Shown here one piece after another: positions 8,893-16,860 of a stretch of DNA of 64,000 nt. A program made the position numbers and the translations under genes. Below the pieces are notes generated by a model, which did not search any database, was not told where the DNA came from, and saw only the letters and a program-made list of their open reading frames with translations. The number at the start of each line of letters is the position of its first letter. The first letter of the stretch is position 1. Where the stretch lies: assembly GCF_900103325.1 (NCBI RefSeq), contig NZ_FMXM01000003.1, positions 1-64,000 of the forward strand, written 5' to 3'. The DNA is from Mesorhizobium qingshengii. GTDB taxonomy: Bacteria; Pseudomonadota; Alphaproteobacteria; Rhizobiales; Rhizobiaceae.

Positions 8893-10197
8893 ATGGCTGA
8901 CAAGAACGGATTTTTCGACCTCTCCAAGACTGCCCTCACCCGCCGCACGGCGCTGAAGGGACTGGCCGCAGGCGCCGGCCTTGCTGTTGCCCCGGGTTTC
9001 GTCCGCTACGCGCAGGCGCAGAGCTCGGCGCCGATCAAGATCGGCTTCCAGTCGCACCGCACCGGTATCGGCGCCGCCTATGGCCGCTGGTACGAGAAGA
9101 CCACCGCCGCAGCGATCAAGGCGATCAACGCAGCCGGTGGCATCAATGGCCGCCAGGTCGAGGTGATCATCGAGGATGACGGCACCGATCCCGGCCGTGG
9201 TGCCGAGGTGGTCGGCAAGTTCGCCACCCAGCACAAGACCGACATCGTCTTCGGCACGCTGTTCTCTCACGTCGTCATCGGCTCCGCGCCCGCCGCCGGC
9301 GAGGCCAAGATCCCCTACTTTGTCGTCAGCGAAGGCCACCATGTCGCCTCGACCAAGCTGAACCGCTATGTCTTCCAGCCCGGCATCACCGACGTGAAGA
9401 GCCAGATCCAGGCGATGGCGCCGTGGATCGCGGGCAATGTCGGCAAGAAGGTCACCATGATCTTCCCGGATTTCGCCTTCGGCTACGACCATCGCGACTA
9501 CCTGCCGCCGGCGCTGAAGGCGCAAGGCGCCGACGTCATCGCCCAGATCGCCATCCCGCCGACGGAATCCTCCTTCACCAAATATTTCCCGCAGATCCCG
9601 GCCGAGACCGAGGTGCTCTACCACGTCATGGTCGGCCCGGCGGTGCTGACCTTCGTCAAGGAGCTCGGCGAGTTCTACGGCTCCAACCGGCCGCAACTGT
9701 TCGGCTTCATGGATTCGCTCGAGGCCACCGACATCAACAGCCCCGGGCTGGAATTCCTCGACGGCAGTCATTTCTGGGAAGGCTCGCCGCGCTATGCGCA
9801 GCCTGACGATTCCGCCGCGCAGAAGGCCTACCGCGCCGCCGTCGGCATCGACGACAATGGCGCCGCCGTCGGCGATCCCAAGGATATCTCCACCGCCTCG
9901 CACATGTTCGGCTGCTGGGAGACGCTCTACGTCGTCAAGAAGGCGATGGAAGACGCCGGCTACAAGGGGCCGGAAGATCGCGCCAAGCTGGTCGAGGCGA
10001 CGGAGGCACTGACCGAGTTCGCCGAGGGGCCCGAGCATCCGCAGGGACCAAAGACCTTCAACGGCAAGATCCACCAGTGTTTCGGCATCCAGAACATCTC
10101 CAAGGTCGAAGGCGGCAAGCTGAAGGTCGTCCACAAGACCAAGATCGAGGACGGGCTCTACGAGGCCGAGGGCGATTATACGACGCAGGCGCTGTGA
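8893..10197 (+). CDS. Liv-type ABC transporter substrate-binding protein with Tat leader
   Basis: The ATG at 8893 is preceded by AGGGGAA and is preferred over an in-frame ATG at 8842. The 434-residue product has a twin-arginine leader (RRTALKGLAAGAGLAVAPGF, residues about 17-36) ending near AQAQ, then a family 5 periplasmic-binding fold (Leu/Ile/Val or amide type): IKIGFQSHRTGIGAAYG, INAAGGINGRQVEVIIEDDG and FVVSEGHH. Tat export implies folding before secretion. It belongs with the two permeases and two ATPases downstream. The substrate could be a branched-chain amino acid, an amide or an aromatic acid, and cannot be fixed from sequence. Confidence 0.9.
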   Translation: MADKNGFFDLSKTALTRRTALKGLAAGAGLAVAPGFVRYAQAQSSAPIKIGFQSHRTGIGAAYGRWYEKTTAAAIKAINAAGGINGRQVEVIIEDDGTDPGRGAEVVGKFATQHKTDIVFGTLFSHVVIGSAPAAGEAKIPYFVVSEGHHVASTKLNRYVFQPGITDVKSQIQAMAPWIAGNVGKKVTMIFPDFAFGYDHRDYLPPALKAQGADVIAQIAIPPTESSFTKYFPQIPAETEVLYHVMVGPAVLTFVKELGEFYGSNRPQLFGFMDSLEATDINSPGLEFLDGSHFWEGSPRYAQPDDSAAQKAYRAAVGIDDNGAAVGDPKDISTASHMFGCWETLYVVKKAMEDAGYKGPEDRAKLVEATEALTEFAEGPEHPQGPKTFNGKIHQCFGIQNISKVEGGKLKVVHKTKIEDGLYEAEGDYTTQAL

Positions 10198-10203
10198 GGC
10201 GCC

Positions 10204-10345
10204 TCACCCTCCTCCTTGTGGGGAGGGTCGGCGAATAGGCTTCGCATCTTGCGAAGCCTATGAGACGGGGTGGGGCCGCGACGGCCCATGCCCCATTCCC
10301 CCACCCGACCGCTGCGCGGTCACCCTCCCCACAAGGGGGAGGGTA
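10204..10345. repeat. Large palindromic intergenic repeat inside the liv operon
   Basis: The 161 bases between the binding protein and livH are almost filled by one inverted repeat. Outer arms are CACCCTCCTCCTTGTGGGGA on the left and CCTCCCCACAAGGGGGAGGG on the right. Inside are hairpins such as GGCTTCGC-ATCTT-GCGAAGCC (10238-10258) and a G-run/C-run stem. The right edge supplies the GGAGGG/AAAGGG sequence that serves as ribosome binding site for livH. It is the kind of MITE-like element common between genes in Mesorhizobium. It could also stabilise the upstream mRNA and lower permease expression relative to binding protein. Confidence 0.8.
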
Positions 10346-10358
10346 AAGGGCGCCCTGA

Positions 10359-11240
10359 ATGCACTTCGGACCCCACCTCCTCCTCGCCGCCCTCGAAGGC
10401 CTCGTCACCTCGGCCGTGCTGGCGCTGACGGCGCTTGGCCTGTCACTGGTGTTCGGCGTGATGCGGGTCGTCAACGTCGCGCATGGCGAGTTCTTCATGC
10501 TTGGCGCGGTGCTGGCCTGGGCGATCACCACGGCGATCGGCGGCCACCCGGCACTCGGCTTCCTGGCGGCGCTGGTGATTGCGCCGCTGATCGTCGGCAC
10601 CATTGCACTGATCGCCGAACAGCTGGTGCTGCGCCGGCTCAACTACAATCCGGAAGCCACCATCGTTGCCACCATCGGCATGCTCTACATCATCCAGCAG
10701 CTGGCGCTGACCTTCTACGGTCCGGAGGCGCGGCCGGTAGAGCCACCGTTCAGCTACCGCATCCTTTTGCCGTGGTTCGGCTATTCCGGCTACAAACTGT
10801 CTGTTATCGCCGCCTCCGCCCTGCTGCTGATCGCGACATGGCTGGTGCTGACCCGGACCAAGATCGGCCTCATCATGCGCGCCACGCAGTATGACAGCGA
10901 GACGGCGCAGGCCTTCGGCATTCCGGTCGACCGCGTCTATGGTGGCGTCTTCGCGCTCGGCGCCATGCTGGCGGCTGTCGCCGCTGTGCTGATCGTGCCG
11001 ATTAGCCAGGCGCATTACCTGATGGGGCAGGATCCGCTGCTCCTGTCCTTCATCGTCGTCATCATCGGCGGTCTCGGCTCGCTGCGCGGCACCGTCGTCG
11101 CCGCCGTGCTGATCGGCCTGTCCGACGGCATCATCTCAATGTTCTTCTCGCCGACACTGGCCAAGATCATCGCCACGCTGCTCGTCGCCATGGTGCTGGT
11201 GTTCCGGCCGCAGGGCCTGTTCGGGACGGTATCGCGATGA
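10359..11240 (+). CDS. livH: Liv-type ABC transporter permease LivH
   Basis: A 293-residue inner-membrane protein with about eight spans, matching the LivH family: LGLSLVFGVMRVVNVAHGEF near residues 27-46 and FIVVIIGGLGSLRGTVVAA near residues 230-248. It forms the translocation channel with LivM. The ribosome binding site comes from the edge of the upstream repeat. Its last codons overlap livM by 4 bases. Confidence 0.94.
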   Translation: MHFGPHLLLAALEGLVTSAVLALTALGLSLVFGVMRVVNVAHGEFFMLGAVLAWAITTAIGGHPALGFLAALVIAPLIVGTIALIAEQLVLRRLNYNPEATIVATIGMLYIIQQLALTFYGPEARPVEPPFSYRILLPWFGYSGYKLSVIAASALLLIATWLVLTRTKIGLIMRATQYDSETAQAFGIPVDRVYGGVFALGAMLAAVAAVLIVPISQAHYLMGQDPLLLSFIVVIIGGLGSLRGTVVAAVLIGLSDGIISMFFSPTLAKIIATLLVAMVLVFRPQGLFGTVSR

Positions 11241-12195
11241 GCGAAGCTTCGCCGGCAAAGGCCTATGCGCTGCATCTCGGCGTCATCGCGCTGCTCTTCC
11301 TGCTGAGCTTCCTGCTGCCGGACTATTATCACGGCCTGCTCGCCCGCATCATGGTGCTGGCGGTCTTCGCCATGGGCTACAACATCTTGTTCGGCTATGT
11401 CGGCCTGCTCAGCCTTGGCCATGCCATGTTCTTCGGCGCCGGGCTCTACGGTGCCGGCCTTGCCGTCATCCAGCTCGGCTGGAGCGTGCCGGCGGCAATG
11501 CTCAGCGGGATTGCCTGCGGCGCGGTTCTGGCCCTGGTCATTGCGCTGCTGGCGTTGCGCACCACGGGCGTCGCCTTCATGATCGTCACCATGATGTTCG
11601 CGCAGGTCTTTTACCTCCTCGTCCTCTACTTCGCGGCGTGGACCGGTGGCGACCAGGGCATGGTCGTGCCGCAGCCGGCGCGTGTCCTCACTTTCGGCGC
11701 GACCGCGCTTGACCTCACCAACCCGACCGTGCGCTACATGACAGCGCTGGCGCTGTTCTCGCTCATGCTGCTGATCACGCTTGCCATCGTGCGCTCCAGA
11801 TATGGCCGCGTGCTGGTCGCCATCCGCGAGAACGAGGAGCGGACGAAGATGCTCGGCTACGACACCTTCTCCAACAAGCTCGCGGCCGTCGTCGTCTCCG
11901 GCACTATCTGCGCCGCCTCGGGCGCTGCCTACGCGCTGCTGTTCGGCTATGTCGGATCGAGCTTCGCCTCGGTGCAATACTCGATCCTGCCGCTGCTGTG
12001 GGTGCTGCTCGGCGGCGCCGCCACCACGCTCGGGCCGCTGATCGGCACGCTGTTCATGTACTATGTCATCGACATCACCAGCGGCTACACCTCCGCCTAT
12101 CTGCTGATCGTCGGCATCGCACTGATCCTGCTGGTGCTGTTTTTCCCCAAGGGCATTCTCGGCAGCATCCGTCAGCGCTGGCTCGGGTGGCTGCC

Positions 12196-12199
<4 letters not shown>
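11237..12199 (+). CDS. livM: Liv-type ABC transporter permease LivM
   Basis: A 320-residue membrane protein with about nine spans. It carries the LivM signatures NILFGYVGLLSLGHAMFFG (about residues 49-67) and, in a cytoplasmic loop, VAIRENEERTKMLGYD, which contacts the ATPases. The start overlaps the livH stop and the stop overlaps the livG start, so the whole importer is translated as a coupled unit. Confidence 0.94.
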
Positions 12200-12917
<718 letters not shown>

Positions 12918-12921
<4 letters not shown>

Positions 12922-13652
12922 CCGAAACAAACAAGGCGGAGACAAAGCCCGAGGCGCTGGTGATCTCGGAACTGGACTGCTTCTATGGCGAGGTCCAGGT
13001 GCTCTACGGTCTCGACCTCGTGCTGAACAAGGGCGAGGTGCTGTGCCTGTTCGGCCGCAACGGCGCCGGCAAGACGACGACGCTGAAGGCGATCATGGGA
13101 CTGGTTCCGGTCAGGGCCGGCTCGATCAGGCTCGACGGCCAGGAGTTGACCGGACTGCCGGCGCATGAAGTGCCGAAGGCCGGCGTCGCCTATGTGCCGC
13201 AAGGCCGGCGGCTGTTCGCCGAGATGACGGTGGCGGAAAACATCGAGATCGGGCTAATGGCGCGCGGCAAGGGCAAGGCGACGCGCGAGACCGTGCTCGA
13301 CCTCTTCCCGCTGCTGCGCCAGCGGCTCCGGCAGCGCTCCGGCACGCTGTCCGGCGGCGAGCAGCAGATGCTGGCGATGGCGCGCGCGCTCTGCCTCGAG
13401 CCGCGGGTGCTGCTGCTCGACGAGCCGACCGAAGGGCTGATGCCATCGATGATCTCCAAGATCCGCGAGACGGTGGCGAAGCTGCGCGGCATGGGCGTCT
13501 CCACCATCCTGGTCGAGCAGCGTGTCGATGCGGTGTTGTCCGTCGCCGACCGCGTGTGTTTCATCGAGAATGGCCGCAACCGCGAGACGGTCGATGTCGA
13601 GCAACTGCGCGCCGATCCGTCCGCTGTCCGCCGCTATGTCGGCGTCGGGTGA
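12918..13652 (+). CDS. livF: Liv-type ABC transporter ATPase LivF
   Basis: A 244-residue ATPase with Walker A GRNGAGKTT, signature LSGGEQQMLA and Walker B VLLLDEPTEGL, and the LivF-typical PQGRRLFAEMTVAENI. It overlaps the livG stop by 4 bases and completes a five-gene importer. It ends 3 bases before the stop of the convergent transporter gene. Confidence 0.94.
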
Positions 13653-13655
13653 GGT

Positions 13656-15104
13656 TCACCCGAAGAACAGGAATCCGGCGATCAAGAAGGTCGGGATCAG
13701 CACGAGGCCAGACCACGCCATGTAGCCGAAGAAGCCCGGCATTTTCACGCCACGATGCCTGGCAATGGCATAGACCATGAAGTTGGGTGCGTTGCCGATG
13801 TAGGTGTTGGCGCCCATGAACACGGCGCCGGCCGAGATCGCCGCCAATGTCGGGGCGGCTTCCGTCATCAGATGCCGTGGATCGCCGCCGGCGAGTTCGA
13901 AGAACACCAGGTAGGTCGGCGCGTTGTCGAGGAAGGACGACAGCGCTCCGGTCAGCCAGAAATAGGCGAGGTCGTTGGGTTGGCCAGTTGGCGAAGTGAC
14001 CAGCGCGACCAAGGGCGCCAATGCGCCTTCGTGGCCTGCCCTGAGGATGGCGACGACCGGCACGATGCAGATGAAGATGCCAGCAAACAGTTTCGCAACT
14101 TCCGATATCGGGCCCCAGTTGAAGCCGTTCGCCTCCCGGTGGCTCTTGCGCGACACGGCGAGCGAAAGGAAGGCGAGCGCCAGGATGATGGCGTCGCGCG
14201 CCAGGTTCTGCAGCTCGAGGCTGACGCCGAGTATGGAGAAGCTCACGCCCGGCTTCCAGCTTGCCGACAGCAGGATCGCACCGATCACACCGGCAAGGAG
14301 CGGGATGTTGGGCAGCCCCCGCAGGCGCACCGTTTTGTCCGGCGTCGGGTCCTTGATCTTCGGCGCGCCGGCCTCGCGGTGATGCAGGATGCTGTCGATC
14401 GCCAGGAAGACGATCAGCACCACCCCGCTGACGAACAGCGTCTCGCGCCAGAGGTTCGCCGTTGTCCAGAAAAAGTCGACGCCGCGCAGAAAGCCGACGA
14501 ACAGCGGTGGGTCGCCCAAGGGCGTCAGCGAGCCGCCAATGTTGGACACCAGGAAAATGAAGAAGATGACGACATGGGCATTGAACCGCCGGTTGTCGTT
14601 GGCGCGCAGGATCGGCCGGATCAGGATCATCGAGGCGCCGGTCGTTCCGATGATGGAGGCGAGAATGCCGCCGACCAGCAGCAGTCCGGCATTGACCAGC
14701 GGCGTGCCATGGATGTTGCCGGCAAGGAGGATGCCGCCCGAAATGGTGAACAGCGCGAACAGCAGGATGATGAACGACATATATTCGGTAAGCAGGGTAT
14801 GCAGCACGGCTTCGGCGGCAGCGGGAACGCCGAAGGCCGCGACCAGCGGCACCACCACCAGCGCTGCCCAGAGCGCCGTGATCTTGCCGTAGTGATGCTC
14901 CCAGACATGGTGGAACAGCAGCGGCCCCGTGGCAATCGACAAGAGCAGGCCGGCAAAGGGCAGCGCCCACCACAGCGACATCGAGGCGCCGGGCAGCCCG
15001 TGTTCCTCTGCCGCGAAAGCCTGTGCTGGAAACAGCAGCGCGACGGCGATCGCAGCGCCCGCCACTACCCCCGTGATCCACAAAAAGCTCCCCCGACGCC
15101 CCAC
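13656..15104 (-). CDS. NhaD/ArsB-superfamily Na+/H+ antiporter-like transporter
   Basis: A 482-residue membrane protein with about 12 spans. It has the NhaD-type signatures SNIGGSLTPLGDPP (about residues 187-200) and GANTYIGNAPNFMVYAIA near the C-terminus. A sodium:proton antiporter or an organic anion:sodium symporter are both possible in this superfamily. The long frame opens with a GTG at 15104; a TTG 21 bases further in has a better spaced GGGGGAGC. The gene lies 7 bases downstream of pncA, so both are probably one transcript, hinting at transport of nicotinate, nicotinamide or ions linked to that pathway. Confidence 0.85.
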   Translation of the reverse strand: MGRRGSFLWITGVVAGAAIAVALLFPAQAFAAEEHGLPGASMSLWWALPFAGLLLSIATGPLLFHHVWEHHYGKITALWAALVVVPLVAAFGVPAAAEAVLHTLLTEYMSFIILLFALFTISGGILLAGNIHGTPLVNAGLLLVGGILASIIGTTGASMILIRPILRANDNRRFNAHVVIFFIFLVSNIGGSLTPLGDPPLFVGFLRGVDFFWTTANLWRETLFVSGVVLIVFLAIDSILHHREAGAPKIKDPTPDKTVRLRGLPNIPLLAGVIGAILLSASWKPGVSFSILGVSLELQNLARDAIILALAFLSLAVSRKSHREANGFNWGPISEVAKLFAGIFICIVPVVAILRAGHEGALAPLVALVTSPTGQPNDLAYFWLTGALSSFLDNAPTYLVFFELAGGDPRHLMTEAAPTLAAISAGAVFMGANTYIGNAPNFMVYAIARHRGVKMPGFFGYMAWSGLVLIPTFLIAGFLFFG

Positions 15105-15111
15105 TGTCCGT

Positions 15112-15726
15112 TCAGTCCGACAAATGGTCTTCGAGCGTCACGCCGGCGTCGCGCATGCGCTGCAGCATCGCCCCGACGGAGCCGTTGAGATCGATGCCAC
15201 GGCAGGCATCGAGGCGGACGGTTATTTTGAACCCCTGTTTGGCGGCGTCCAGCGCTGAAAAGCCAACGCAGAAGTCGGTCGCCAGGCCGACCAGTGTCAG
15301 CCTGTCGATGCCGCGCTCGCGCAGATAGCCGGCAAGGCCGGTCGGCGTCGTCCGGTCGTTCTCGAAGAAGGCCGAATAGCTGTCGATCTCCGACCGAAAT
15401 CCCTTGCGGATGACAAGCTCGGCCTTGGTCCAGGCGAGGCCGGAATGGAAATCCGAGCCGATACTGCCCTGGATGCAATGATCCGGCCACAGCGTCTGCT
15501 GGCCGTAGGGCATCTCGATCGTCGTAAAGGGCTGCGAGCCTGGATGGCTGGAGGCAAAGCTCGAATGGCCGGCGGGATGCCAGTCCTGCGTCAGCACGAC
15601 ATGGTCGGATCGCCGGATCAGATCGTTGACCAGCGGCACGATCTCGTCGCCACCGGCAACCGCCAGCGCGCCACCCGGGCAAAAGTCGTTCTGCAGGTCG
15701 ATGACAACAAGCGCTTCGTCGGCCAT
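15112..15726 (-). CDS. pncA: Nicotinamidase
   Basis: Hydrolyses nicotinamide to nicotinate and ammonia. At 204 residues it has the normal PncA length and shows the catalytic triad D10 (VVIDLQNDF), K108 (VIRKGF) and C153 (ATDFCVGFSA), plus the metal-binding region TQDWHPAGH at 46-54. It is transcribed divergently from a gene cluster that looks able to degrade nicotinate, and it is followed by a transporter gene. With pncB in the same window it also serves NAD salvage, so its product may be split between salvage and catabolism. Confidence 0.95.
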   Translation of the reverse strand: MADEALVVIDLQNDFCPGGALAVAGGDEIVPLVNDLIRRSDHVVLTQDWHPAGHSSFASSHPGSQPFTTIEMPYGQQTLWPDHCIQGSIGSDFHSGLAWTKAELVIRKGFRSEIDSYSAFFENDRTTPTGLAGYLRERGIDRLTLVGLATDFCVGFSALDAAKQGFKITVRLDACRGIDLNGSVGAMLQRMRDAGVTLEDHLSD

Positions 15727-15877
15727 GGGGCTTCCTCTTGGTTGTCGCGGGAGTGCGCTTCAGTGACAAAAATGCCGGTGACGCGACCGGACGCAGAAAC
15801 TTGACCAGATGGCCGGCTGCGTCAACCTCTGGCGGCATAACAAATACGTGGCGGGCGAGCGGCCGCAAACTCCGGCT

Positions 15878-15905
15878 TTGACAATTCCCGCCGGCTTGAT
15901 ATCAT
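15878..15905 (+). promoter_or_regulatory. Probable sigma-70 promoter of the molybdenum hydroxylase cluster
   Basis: TTGACA at 15878-15883 and TATCAT at 15900-15905 are separated by 16 bases. The start codon of the first gene is about 90 bases downstream. The -10 box overlaps a MarR-like palindrome, a layout expected for repression. Confidence 0.5.
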
Positions 15906-15918
15906 TTGCATACGAATG
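15903..15918. promoter_or_regulatory. Candidate MarR operator between pncA and the hydroxylase cluster
   Basis: CATTTGCATACGAATG is an imperfect 16-bp palindrome (CATT/AATG arms, TTGC-ATA-CGAA core) of the size bound by MarR dimers. It overlaps the proposed -10 box of the plus-strand promoter. A MarR gene closes the same cluster, so this is a natural autoregulatory site. The call rests on symmetry and position. Confidence 0.45.
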
Positions 15919-15996
15919 AATTTGGCCAGTTCCGATGCTGGCAAGGTCTTTCGAAACACCCATTTCTGGAAGGCCCTCTTTTCTGGAAGGTAAAGC

Positions 15997-16860
15997 GTGA
16001 TCCGTTACGCGAAACCCACCACGGTCGACGAGGCGCTCGCCCTACTCGGCGAGGGCGCCTGGCGTATCCTTGCCGGCGGCACCGATTTCTATCCGGCACA
16101 GGGCAGCAAGCCCTTCCGTGACAGTGTCCTCGACATCAATGGCCTGGCCGCGCTGCGCGGCATCGCCGAGACCGGCAGCCACTGGGTCATCGGCGCGCGC
16201 ACGACCTGGACCGACATCATTCGCCATCCCTTGCCGCCGGCTTTCGATGCGCTGAAACAGGCGGCGCGCGAGGTTGGCTCGGCGCAGATCCAGAACGTCG
16301 CTTCGGTCGCCGGCAATCTCTGCAACGCCTCGCCGGCCGCCGATGGCGTGCCGGGCCTGCTGACGCTCGATGCCGAGGTCGAACTGCGTTCAGCAGCGGC
16401 GACCCGCCACCTGCCGCTGCGGGAGTTCGTTCTCGGCAATCGCCGCACTGCCCTGCAGGCGAGCGAGATGGTCACGGCAATCCGCGTCCCTAAGCCTGCC
16501 GCCTCCGGCATGTCGGCTTTCGTCAAGCTCGGCGCGCGGCGCTATCTCGTCATTTCCATCGCCATGGTGGCAGCACGTCTGGTCGTGGAGAATGGCGCCG
16601 TGACGGAAGCGGCCGTCGCCGCTGGTTCCTGCTCCGTGGTGGCCAAGCGGCTTGCCGGCGTCGAGGCCGCCTTGCGCGGGCTGGCTGTCGGCCCGTCGCT
16701 CGCCGATGCGGTCCTGTCCGCGCCGATGGCTGAACTGTCGCCGATCGCCGATGTGCGCGGCAGCGCCGAATACCGGCTCGATGCGGTGCGCGAGATCGTT
16801 GCCCGCGCCGTGCTCACGGCCACTGGACAGATGACCGGCGACAAGGCAGTGGCGGCATGA
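15997..16860 (+). CDS. FAD-binding subunit of a xanthine-dehydrogenase-family hydroxylase
   Basis: A 287-residue protein of the CoxM/CutM type. Flavin-binding motifs are ILAGGTDFYPAQGS (about residues 26-39) and QNVASVAGNLCNASPAADG (about 98-116), followed by the CO-dehydrogenase flavoprotein C-terminal domain from about residue 170. It passes electrons from the Fe-S clusters of the partner subunit to an acceptor. The GTG start has GGAAGG 6 bases upstream. It overlaps the next gene by 4 bases, and together they form one enzyme. A similar FAD subunit is NdhF of the Eubacterium barkeri nicotinate dehydrogenase. Confidence 0.92.
   Translation: MIRYAKPTTVDEALALLGEGAWRILAGGTDFYPAQGSKPFRDSVLDINGLAALRGIAETGSHWVIGARTTWTDIIRHPLPPAFDALKQAAREVGSAQIQNVASVAGNLCNASPAADGVPGLLTLDAEVELRSAAATRHLPLREFVLGNRRTALQASEMVTAIRVPKPAASGMSAFVKLGARRYLVISIAMVAARLVVENGAVTEAAVAAGSCSVVAKRLAGVEAALRGLAVGPSLADAVLSAPMAELSPIADVRGSAEYRLDAVREIVARAVLTATGQMTGDKAVAA

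Noticed and set aside
10238-10258. Rho-independent terminator after the Liv binding protein
   Set aside because: The hairpin is part of a larger palindromic repeat and has no T run. The downstream permease genes need readthrough.
13755-15188. Open frame of 477 codons on the plus strand
   Set aside because: Antisense to the NhaD-like transporter. Composition is shadow-like and there is no ribosome binding site.
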